Below are positions 1 through 5,686 of a stretch of 9,425 nucleotides of DNA, in pieces. Origin of the DNA: JBFHRE01 sp036745195 (lineage in GTDB: Bacteria; Actinomycetota; Acidimicrobiia; Spongiisociales; ZC4RG35); NCBI GenBank assembly GCA_036745195.1, contig DAIOGO010000098.1:1-9425 (forward strand). Reading direction: 5' to 3'. A model generated the notes under the pieces. It saw nothing but the letters and a program-made list of their open reading frames with translations. It was not told the origin of the DNA and did not search any database. Position 1 is the first letter of the stretch, and the number at the start of each line of letters is the position of its first letter. Both the position numbers and the translations under genes were made by a program.

Positions 1-1
1 G

Positions 2-331
2 ATGCTGGCGACCCCATCGGAGTACTGGTGGGTCGTGCTGTTCTGGATCCCGGCCGTCGTCTTCCGCCGTCCCGCAACGGGGGTGCGCAAATTCACCCCC
101 TGGTTCTGGCTGGGCCTGGCGGCATTCCTGTCCGCCTACGCCATCTGGCTGACCGGTACCGCCCAAAGCCCCTCCTGCCGGCCCGACTCCCTGTTCCAGG
201 CCCACGCCGTGTGGCATCTGCTCTCGGCGTTGGCCACCTTCTCGTTCTTCCTCTTCCTTCGAACCGAGGGACGCCGGGACACCCTCGAGAAGCGACCGGT
301 CAAGGCAGATACTGCTCGACCACCTGGATGA
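2..331 (+). CDS. Ceramidase-family integral membrane hydrolase, C-terminal part (5' end outside the window)
   Basis: The 109 visible residues are the C-terminal end of a multi-pass membrane protein. Hydrophobic segments lie at about 9-21, 34-50 and 68-87. The last one opens with a His-x-x-x-His pair (H68, H72, in the context QAHAVWHLLSA) preceded by C59 and a short PDSLF turn. This is the signature of the alkaline ceramidase family; human ACER3 has the same HAWWH element, whose two histidines bind the catalytic zinc. Alkaline ceramidases hydrolyse the amide bond of ceramides, but bacterial members have no settled substrate. An ATG happens to be the first in-frame codon in the window. I treat the gene as truncated because the N-terminal helices and the remaining active-site residues of the family are absent. 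The tail after residue 88 is charged and cytoplasmic-looking. The 3' end overlaps the convergent lipoprotein gene by 32 bp. Family call fairly sure; substrate unknown. Confidence 0.72.
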   Translation: MLATPSEYWWVVLFWIPAVVFRRPATGVRKFTPWFWLGLAAFLSAYAIWLTGTAQSPSCRPDSLFQAHAVWHLLSALATFSFFLFLRTEGRRDTLEKRPVKADTARPPG

Positions 332-1100
332 TCTCGCCGTCCCACACGGTCAACCAGTAGGGGAGGGCGCCGCCGCCGTACCAGGTCCAGCCGTCCGGCT
401 CTCCGCCGCCAACCAGTTGGGACCATTGGTCGACGGTGACGCCGACCGTGGTGACGCACGGGCCGGGATCGAAACACGCCTGGAGCACGACGGGCGCCGC
501 CGGTGACAGGACCAACTGGCGGATCTGGGGGTTGTCGTTGCGGATGTAGTAGTCGTTTGGCACCGTCTCGTCCTCAGGGATCGCGCCGTCTTCCCGAGCG
601 GCGACGTTGGCTTCTTCCCCGACGAACCACTGGACATAGTCGGCGGACACGACGCCACCTTCGACTCCAGTCACATATGCCAGTTCGAGTTCCAGACCGG
701 GATCGACGATCAGGCTGAGGGTGAGCTCGGCCGACCGTCCCTCACTGTCCCGGGCGACCACTGCCACCTCGTTGGTACCTTCGACTCGCTCGAGCCGGGC
801 GCTCCAACGGGTGGTCCCGTCAGCCAGGCTCTCGGCGAACACCTCGGCGTCTTGGATCGACACCTCGGCCTGCCGGTCGACTGTTCCGGACAACTCGAAG
901 CGACCGTCCGGGGAGTACCAGGTGGTTCCACCGGTCACGGAGATGATCGGCCCGTCGACCGCCGTCTCCGGAGTGGTGGTCGGAACGGTGGTCGTCGCCG
1001 GCGGGGCCAGGGTTGGCGGGGCCACGGTCGAGGTGGTGGCAGTTCCTCCACAGGCGGTGATCAACAAGAGCACCACCGGGACCCGGATTCGGGTTCGCAT
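300..1100 (-). CDS. Thr-linked lipoprotein with Ig-like domain and a conserved C-terminal domain of unknown function
   Basis: A 266-residue predicted lipoprotein. It begins with MRTR, a hydrophobic stretch and the lipobox I-T-A-C at 14-17, so C17 would be lipidated and the protein anchored on the outer face of the membrane. Residues 21-49 are a Thr/Pro/Ala linker. Residues about 50-132 look like a bacterial Ig-like beta-sandwich (pattern SGTVD, RWSARL, EGTNEVAVVARD). Residues about 136-266 form a separate domain with the run AAREDG, VPNDYYIRN and a final PYWLTV, EQYLP; C209 and C215 could form a disulfide. I recognise the C-terminal domain style from actinobacterial lipoproteins but cannot name a function. 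I chose the ATG at 1100 because GAGAGGAG lies 6 nt upstream and the signal peptide starts there; an in-frame ATG at 1163 would add 21 Arg-rich residues and spoil it. It follows the pectate lyase gene by 81 bp on the same strand, so cotranscription is possible. Confidence 0.8.
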   Translation of the reverse strand: MRTRIRVPVVLLLITACGGTATTSTVAPPTLAPPATTTVPTTTPETAVDGPIISVTGGTTWYSPDGRFELSGTVDRQAEVSIQDAEVFAESLADGTTRWSARLERVEGTNEVAVVARDSEGRSAELTLSLIVDPGLELELAYVTGVEGGVVSADYVQWFVGEEANVAAREDGAIPEDETVPNDYYIRNDNPQIRQLVLSPAAPVVLQACFDPGPCVTTVGVTVDQWSQLVGGGEPDGWTWYGGGALPYWLTVWDGEIIQVVEQYLP

Positions 1101-1106
1101 GTTCGG

Positions 1107-1114
1107 CTCCTCTC
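1107..1114 (-). promoter_or_regulatory. Ribosome binding site of the lipoprotein gene
   Basis: On the minus strand this reads GAGAGGAG, a near-complete anti-Shine-Dalgarno match, with 6 nt to the ATG at 1100. It decides the start in favour of the lipobox-proximal ATG over the ATG at 1163. Confidence 0.75.
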
Positions 1115-1143
1115 GTCGGCGCCGCACGCACGCTCCCATTCTC

Positions 1144-1175
1144 GCGCCGATACGACGGCGCATCTCCGACCGGAG
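1144..1175 (-). terminator. Hairpins between the pectate lyase and lipoprotein genes, possible attenuating terminator
   Basis: Two small inverted repeats follow the pectate lyase stop. Positions 1164-1175 pair CTCCG with CGGAG across only 2 nt, which is too tight to close fully. Positions 1144-1161 form a perfect 6-bp stem (GCGCCG/CGGCGC) with a 6-nt loop. There is no T-tract after either on the minus strand, so this is at best a weak or partial terminator, or an mRNA processing structure, between the two genes. Structure seen in sequence; role is a guess. Confidence 0.3.
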
Positions 1176-1181
1176 TTCCCG

Positions 1182-2405
1182 TCAGCGGTTCGGTCCCGCC
1201 CCGGCCTGGACCAGTGCCATCACGCTCGAGACCGGGTCGAGCGAATACCCGTAGGGAATCGGGAATGGTCCACCGCTGACCTGGACTTCGAGGGCTCCGA
1301 TGAACTCGTCGCCCGACGAGGTGGCGAACCCGGGAGCGTCGGACTGCCAGGTGGTGAGGATGGCGTTGTCGTTGCCCGACATCCGGTAGACGTTGGCCTC
1401 GGAAACGTAGATCGTGCCCTCGCTGGCAATCACCGCGTAGTTGACCCAACCGTCCATGAAGTTGTTGAAGCCGTGGATGTCGGCCACTTTGGCACTCGGA
1501 TACCGGCGTCCGGTGTTGTCGAACCAGTTGTGGTGGTAGGTGACGCGCGCCCGGGTCCCACCCGGGACACCGTTGACCAGGCTGACCTTGTCGTGATGGT
1601 GGAAGTGGGTCCAGGAGACGGTCACATCGGTGGATCCGTCGGTGATGTCGATCAGGCCGTCGACGCTGGCGTACATCTCCAGGTGATCGAACCACAGGGT
1701 CCTCGAGCCAAGCACCCTGATCGAATCCTCCGAGGAACCGGTGAAGGTCAGGTTCCGGATGATGATGTTGCTGACTCTCTTTATGTCGAGGCGGCCGACG
1801 ATCGTCACATCTCTTCCAACGCCATCGATGGTGGTGTTGGAACCGACGTCGATGTCCTCGGCGCTGAGGTCGATCGTGCCCGAGACGGCGAAAGTGATGA
1901 CCCGACCTCCGGGTTCGGCGCAGGAACGGAGCGACCCCGGGCCGGTGGCGGCGAGTGTCGTCACCGCGCAGGGAGTGGTTCCCCCGGTGGCCCCGGCCCC
2001 GTACCCGACCGGACGCCCGGAACTGGGCGGCGGTGGCGGCGTCGCCGGAGCGGTGGTCGTTGTCACCGCAGTCGTAGTCGTGGTGGTGGTAGCCGAGGCG
2101 ATAGTGGTGGTGGTGCTCGCCGGGGCGACGGTGGTGGTGGTCGTGGCCTGGGTGGTCGTGCTCGCCGGGGCGACGGTGGTGGTGGTCGAAGCCGTTGTGG
2201 TGGTCGTGGTGGTGGGTTTGCCGGGTCGATTGCCCTGGCCCTGGCCCTGACTCTGGCTCTTGTCGGGTTTGCTCAGCTGGGCGGCGAGGACCCGGGTCCC
2301 CGAGCCGTCTTCGCTAGGTTCTGAGCTCACGGGGCCGAGGGCGAACGCCGCCGAGGCGATAAAGAGGCCGACGGTGGCGACTGCTGCAATTCGTCTGAGG
2401 AGCAT
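1182..2405 (-). CDS. Secreted family PL1 pectate lyase with long Thr-rich linker
   Basis: A 407-residue secreted enzyme expected to cleave alpha-1,4-polygalacturonate by Ca-dependent beta-elimination outside the cell. Residues 1-22 are a signal peptide (MLLRR, hydrophobic core, AFA cleavage-like site at 20-22). Residues 65-119 are an almost pure Thr/Ala/Val/Pro linker, followed by a PPPPP run at 123-127. The right-handed beta-helix domain fills about 134-400: GYGAGATGG at 134-142, the WFDH box (vWiDH of PL1) at 238-241, acidic calcium-site residues in DGLIDITDG (249-257), K273 in HHDK (K190 of PelC), and HHNWFDNTGRRYP at 291-303. R301 matches the catalytic Arg of the RxPxxR motif, but the second Arg is K306 here. 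The linker before the catalytic domain suggests spacing from the cell surface, though no anchor is seen. RBS GGGAGA precedes the ATG by 5 nt. A rhamnogalacturonan or other PL1-like substrate is possible; the family is confident, the exact substrate less so. Confidence 0.9.
   Translation of the reverse strand: MLLRRIAAVATVGLFIASAAFALGPVSSEPSEDGSGTRVLAAQLSKPDKSQSQGQGQGNRPGKPTTTTTTTASTTTTVAPASTTTQATTTTTVAPASTTTTIASATTTTTTTAVTTTTAPATPPPPPSSGRPVGYGAGATGGTTPCAVTTLAATGPGSLRSCAEPGGRVITFAVSGTIDLSAEDIDVGSNTTIDGVGRDVTIVGRLDIKRVSNIIIRNLTFTGSSEDSIRVLGSRTLWFDHLEMYASVDGLIDITDGSTDVTVSWTHFHHHDKVSLVNGVPGGTRARVTYHHNWFDNTGRRYPSAKVADIHGFNNFMDGWVNYAVIASEGTIYVSEANVYRMSGNDNAILTTWQSDAPGFATSSGDEFIGALEVQVSGGPFPIPYGYSLDPVSSVMALVQAGAGPNR
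2052..2213 (-). repeat. Thr-rich linker with a 45-bp tandem duplication
   Basis: This codes for residues 65-118 of the pectate lyase, made mostly of ACC/ACG/ACA/ACT Thr codons. Inside it a 31-nt stretch at 2113-2143 recurs identically at 2158-2188, offset by 45 nt (15 codons), so the peptide TTTTVAPASTTT appears twice. Such repeats can expand and contract in frame, changing linker length without breaking the enzyme. Confidence 0.85.
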
Positions 2406-2432
2406 GGATCTCTCCCTGGTCAGGAACCGGAC

Positions 2433-2460
2433 ACGCTATCTGTATTGGCACTAGTCACAA
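2433..2460 (-). promoter_or_regulatory. Candidate promoter of the pectate lyase gene
   Basis: On the minus strand TTGTGA (2455-2460) is followed after 16 nt by TAGCGT (2433-2438), which fits a TTGNNN and TANNNT primary sigma-factor promoter. It lies 28 nt upstream of the pectate lyase ATG, leaving room for a short leader with the RBS. The -35 element falls within the inverted repeat 2450-2479. No other equally good match was seen in this gap. Confidence 0.45.
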
Positions 2461-2479
2461 GAGTGGTTCTTGGTCTAGT
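2450..2479. promoter_or_regulatory. Imperfect inverted repeat in the divergent intergenic region, candidate operator
   Basis: The outer arms ACTAG (2450-2454) and CTAGT (2475-2479) and inner arms CAAGA (2458-2462) and TCTTG (2468-2472) are complementary, with a 5-nt centre and a 3/2-nt asymmetry between arms. It covers the candidate -35 of the pectate lyase promoter, where a repressor would be expected to act, and lies between the two divergent transcription units. It contains two copies of CTAG, a tetranucleotide usually rare in bacterial DNA. No regulator gene is in the window, so the binding protein is unknown. Confidence 0.35.
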
Positions 2480-2557
2480 CCCTCGATCACGTGCCTCCCC
2501 GGTCCTCCACCACAACCTACTCGGGCGCCGGCTCCGGCGTCGGGGCGCCGCCGGGCC

Positions 2558-2571
2558 TACTGTCGGTGCTG
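2558..2571 (+). promoter_or_regulatory. Candidate -10 element for a leaderless kinase-operon transcript
   Basis: TACTGT at 2558-2563 matches the TANNNT -10 consensus and ends 7 nt before the GTG at 2571, the position expected if transcription starts on the start codon itself. No Shine-Dalgarno sequence precedes that GTG, and leaderless genes are common in actinobacteria. No convincing -35 is visible. Confidence 0.35.
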
Positions 2572-4142
2572 TGGTGGACCACCTGCTCGCCATCGATCTG
2601 GGGACCTCCGGTCCCAAAGTCGGGCTGGTTCGGGGCGACGGAACCGTGATCGCAACCGAGTTCGAGCCCGTGCCGGTGTCGATCGTTCCGGGCGGGGGGG
2701 CCGAGCAGGATCCCGACCTCTGGTGGAAGGCCGTGGCTGTCGCCACCCGCCGGTTGCTGAGCCACTCTCTTGTTCCTATCGAGGACATCCGGGCGGTGTG
2801 CCCCACTGCCCAGTGGTCGGGGACGGTGGCGCTCGACGGGTCGGGAAGACACCTGGCGAATGCGCTGATCTGGATGGACTCCCGCGGGGCGAGTGCGATC
2901 GCCGATCTGATCGGCGGCCCGGTCCGGCTGGAGGGTTACGACCCGCGCAAGCTCCGCACCTGGATCCGCCTGACCGGTGGGGCTCCCGGCAAGGCGGGTA
3001 AGGACCCGCTCGCCCACATTCTGTGGCTGCAGGCGACCCACCCGGAACTGTATCGGGAGACGGCCACCTTCCTCGAGCCCAAGGACTATCTCGTCTACCG
3101 ACTCAGCGGGCACCTGCTCACGACTCCTGACACGGCCGCGCTCCACTGGCTGACCGACAACCGGGCGGCGGATCGCATCGATTATCACCCCGACCTGCTG
3201 GCGCTGGCGGGCATCGACCGCGCCAAACTCCCAGAGCTCCGCCCGGCTGCCTCGGTGGCCGGACCCCTCACTCCCGAGGCGGCGGTCCAATTGGGGCTGC
3301 TGGCGGGCACGCCGGTGGTGTGCGGAACCCCCGACGTTCACTCGGCGGCGATCGGGTCGGGGGCGGTCGCCGACAACGCCGCCCATCTGTACGTGGGCAC
3401 CTCGTCCTGGCTGAGCTGTCACGTGCCGTACAAGAAGACCGACCTTCTCCGCAACATCGCCTCGTTGCCCTCACCCCTGCCCGGCCGTTATCTCGTCGCC
3501 AACGAGCAGGAGTCGGCCGGGGTGTGTCTCGACTTCTTGCGGCAGACGTTGTTTTTCGACACCTCCACTGACGGGCGGGAGGACGGCTACCGGAGGTTCG
3601 ACGATCTGGCCGCCGGCTCCCCACCGGGAGCGAACGGCGTCATGTTCACGCCCTGGCTGTATGGCGAGCGGACTCCGGTCGAGGACTCCAACCTGCGGGC
3701 CGCTTTCTTCAACCTGTCGATCGACGCCCGGCCGGCCGACATCGTTCGGGCCGTGTTCGAGGGTGTCGCCCTCAACACCCGCTGGCTGCTGGGGGCGGTC
3801 GAGCGGTTCACCGGAGTCAGGCTCGACCCGATCACGCTGGTCGGGGGCGGTGGCCGGTCGGCGGTCTGGGCCCAGATCTTCGCCGACGTGCTCGACCGGA
3901 CCATCGTGCGCACCGCCGATCCGGTGGCGGTGAATCTGCGAGGAGCGGCCCTGCTCGGTGCCCTCGCCCTGGGCTTCATCGACGAAGAAGGGATCGGCGC
4001 GTCCGTTCCGATTGTCGAGACCCACCGTCCCGATCCTTCCACCCGTCGGGTGCATGACGCCCATTTCGCTGAGTTCGTTTCGTTTCACAAGTCGAACCGG
4101 CAGAGCTACCGCCGTCTGCGGGTTCTCGAACGGAGGAGTTGA
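2571..4142 (+). CDS. FGGY-family carbohydrate kinase, xylulokinase-like
   Basis: An ATP-dependent kinase of the FGGY (xylulokinase/glycerokinase) superfamily, about 523 residues, the usual length, presumably cytosolic. Counting from the GTG: the first ATPase-fold phosphate loop DLGTSGPKVG is at 9-18, EQDP at 45-48, and WMDSRG at 101-106. CGTPD carries the likely catalytic Asp at 255 (GxxD of the family), YVGTSSW is at 274-280, the FGGY signature PWLYGERTP is at 361-369, and the nucleotide-site GGGG lies near 425. The motifs fit xylulokinases best, but substrate cannot be read from them. I chose GTG 2571 (or 2574) because conservation begins at LLAIDLG; an upstream ATG at 2445 adds 42 Arg-rich residues unlike the family. 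It ends 2 nt before the start of the S1P-lyase-like gene, so the two are translationally coupled. The partner enzyme suggests the kinase may make a phosphorylated amino-alcohol or sugar derivative rather than xylulose 5-phosphate; this is inference. Confidence 0.88.
   Translation: MVDHLLAIDLGTSGPKVGLVRGDGTVIATEFEPVPVSIVPGGGAEQDPDLWWKAVAVATRRLLSHSLVPIEDIRAVCPTAQWSGTVALDGSGRHLANALIWMDSRGASAIADLIGGPVRLEGYDPRKLRTWIRLTGGAPGKAGKDPLAHILWLQATHPELYRETATFLEPKDYLVYRLSGHLLTTPDTAALHWLTDNRAADRIDYHPDLLALAGIDRAKLPELRPAASVAGPLTPEAAVQLGLLAGTPVVCGTPDVHSAAIGSGAVADNAAHLYVGTSSWLSCHVPYKKTDLLRNIASLPSPLPGRYLVANEQESAGVCLDFLRQTLFFDTSTDGREDGYRRFDDLAAGSPPGANGVMFTPWLYGERTPVEDSNLRAAFFNLSIDARPADIVRAVFEGVALNTRWLLGAVERFTGVRLDPITLVGGGGRSAVWAQIFADVLDRTIVRTADPVAVNLRGAALLGALALGFIDEEGIGASVPIVETHRPDPSTRRVHDAHFAEFVSFHKSNRQSYRRLRVLERRS
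4132..4138 (+). promoter_or_regulatory. Ribosome binding site of the S1P-lyase-like gene
   Basis: GGAGGAG lies inside the last codons of the kinase, 6 nt before ATG 4145. It sets the start at 4145 rather than the in-frame TTG at 4139, which would be only a base from this element, and it couples translation of the two genes. Confidence 0.8.
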
Positions 4143-4144
4143 AG

Positions 4145-5632
4145 ATGGACCTCGGGAAACTGGCCACCGGCCGTCTCGGAAAGGTGCCGCCGGCTCTGGT
4201 CGAGCCGATGTTCCGCCTGGCCGAGCGGATCCCGGCCGTGCGTCGACGGCTCGACCGCGAGTACGACGAGACCATCGCCGCCCTCCGGCCGGCCGAGACC
4301 CCGGGTCGGCAACCGCTGACCCGGTTGCCCGCCCGGGGGCTGCCCTCTGACAAGATCCTGGCCACCCTCACCGACGAGGCGGCGGCCGAGCGTTCGGGTT
4401 GGGAGGAAGGGTTCGCCTCGGGCGCCGTCTATCACGGGGGCGCCGACCACATCGATCTGGTCGACCGGGCGTATGTGATCCATTCCCAGGCCAACCCGCT
4501 CCACGCCGACCTGTGGCCGAGCACGATCCGATACGAGGCAGAGGTGGTGGCGATGACCGCCGAGTTGCTCGGCGCCCGCCGAACCGACGACGAGGTGGTG
4601 GGCACGGTCACCTCGGGGGGAACGGAGTCCATCATCCTCGCCATGAAGGCCTATCGCGACCGGTCCGGCCGCAAGGACGCAGCCATCGTGGCGCCCACCA
4701 CCGCCCACGTCGGGTTCGACAAGGCGGCCCACCTTCTCGGGATGCGGTTGGTGAAGGTGCCGGTGGGTGCTGACTTCAAGGCCGACGTCAGGGCGATGGC
4801 GGCGGCGGTGGATCGGAAGACGGTGGTGGTGGCCGGGTCGGCGCCTGGGTTCCCCCACGGTGTCCTCGATCCGATCGCCGAACTGTCCGAGATGGCCCGA
4901 TCCCGCCATGTCGGCTTCCACGCCGACGCCTGCCTGGGCGGGTTCGTGTTGCCGTTTGCGGCCGAACTGGGCCGTCACATCCCGGCGTTCGACTTCTCGT
5001 TGCCGGGGGTCACCTCGATGTCGGCCGATCCCCACAAGTACGGTTACGCCCCCAAAGGCACCTCGGTGGTGCTGTATCGGGGCCGGGAGTTGCGACGCCA
5101 TCAATACTTCACCGCCGGGGACTGGCCGGGCGGGCTCTACTACTCGCCCACCCTGTCGGGCAGCCGTCCCGGTGGTCTCAGCGCCGCCGCCTGGGCGGCG
5201 CTCGCCTCGATGGGGAAGGAGGGGTATCTGGAGGCGACCGCCCGGATCCTGGAGGCCGCCGACCGGATCAAAGAAGGCATCGGCACCATCGACGGACTCG
5301 AGATCCTGGGCGATCCGCTGTGGGTGATCGCGTTCAGGTCGAAAGATGCCGATGTGTTCCGGCTGCTCGAGGCGATGACCCGGCGCGGGTGGCGGCTGAA
5401 CGGCCTCCACCACCCTCCCGCCATCCATCTGGCGGTGACGTTGCGGCATGCCGCGGAGGGAGTGGTGGAACGGTTCCTCTCCGACCTCGGTGAGGCCCTC
5501 GACGAGGTTCGGCACGCCCCTCCCGGCGAGACCGATTCGGTCCCGGTGTATGGCATGGCCGCCACCTTCCCCGTGCGAGGAGTGGTCAACGATCTGCTGG
5601 AGCGATACGTGGACACGCTCTACGAGGCCTGA
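4145..5632 (+). CDS. Sphingosine-1-phosphate-lyase-like PLP-dependent enzyme
   Basis: A 495-residue PLP enzyme of the group II decarboxylase fold, closest in motifs to sphingosine-1-phosphate lyase (eukaryotic SGPL1/Dpl1), which cleaves sphingoid base 1-phosphates to phosphoethanolamine and a long-chain aldehyde. From ATG 4145: TVTSGGTESIILAMKAYRD starts near 154, HADACLGGF at 259-267 holds the PLP Asp, and SADPHKYGYAPKG carries the Schiff-base Lys at 298. The stretch SGSRPGG at 338-344 follows a DWPGGLYYSPT loop, and the S1P-lyase-like N-terminal helix LAERIPAVRRRLD is near 25-37. All catalytic residues I can place are present. Unlike SGPL1 there is no N-terminal membrane helix, so it should be soluble. 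Glutamate decarboxylases share the fold but not the GSRPGG and PHKYGYAPKG context. It sits 2 nt after the kinase and 54 bp before the monooxygenase. A substrate other than S1P, such as a phosphorylated amino-polyol, is possible. Confidence 0.9.
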   Translation: MDLGKLATGRLGKVPPALVEPMFRLAERIPAVRRRLDREYDETIAALRPAETPGRQPLTRLPARGLPSDKILATLTDEAAAERSGWEEGFASGAVYHGGADHIDLVDRAYVIHSQANPLHADLWPSTIRYEAEVVAMTAELLGARRTDDEVVGTVTSGGTESIILAMKAYRDRSGRKDAAIVAPTTAHVGFDKAAHLLGMRLVKVPVGADFKADVRAMAAAVDRKTVVVAGSAPGFPHGVLDPIAELSEMARSRHVGFHADACLGGFVLPFAAELGRHIPAFDFSLPGVTSMSADPHKYGYAPKGTSVVLYRGRELRRHQYFTAGDWPGGLYYSPTLSGSRPGGLSAAAWAALASMGKEGYLEATARILEAADRIKEGIGTIDGLEILGDPLWVIAFRSKDADVFRLLEAMTRRGWRLNGLHHPPAIHLAVTLRHAAEGVVERFLSDLGEALDEVRHAPPGETDSVPVYGMAATFPVRGVVNDLLERYVDTLYEA

Positions 5633-5686
5633 TCGAGAGTACGGTGCCGGGGTCGTTCGAGCGTGTTCGATGAGAAGGTGAGTGCC

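Larger units (their letters stand above)
2406..2570. other. Divergent intergenic region between pectate lyase and kinase operon
   Basis: This 165-bp gap holds the pectate lyase RBS and candidate promoter, an imperfect inverted repeat at 2450-2479, and the candidate kinase -10 at 2558-2563. It has a locally lower GC content (2431-2480) than the rest of the window, as expected for promoters. I see no small ORF with an RBS and family-like content in it. Confidence 0.6.

Noticed and set aside
1101..1163. 21-residue N-terminal extension of the lipoprotein from ATG 1163
   Set aside because: Would place an Arg-rich segment before a signal peptide that already starts at M1100 with a strong RBS.
2040..2220. 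Possible CRISPR or noncoding tandem repeat
   Set aside because: The GTGGTGGTC-like repetition on the + strand is the reverse of in-frame Thr codons of the pectate lyase linker; there are no unique spacers of regular length.
852..2324. 490-codon open frame on the + strand across the lipoprotein and pectate lyase genes
   Set aside because: Antisense shadow of two well-supported genes; the translation is low-complexity Gly/Arg/Asp-rich where it crosses the Thr linker, matches no family and has no RBS.
2445..2570. 42-residue N-terminal extension of the kinase from ATG 2445
   Set aside because: Arg-rich and unlike any FGGY N-terminus, no RBS, and it crosses the divergent promoter region; GTG 2571 is just before the conserved core.
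4139..4144. TTG at 4139 as start of the lyase, overlapping the kinase stop
   Set aside because: Too close to the GGAGGAG element at 4132-4138; ATG 4145 has 6-nt spacing.
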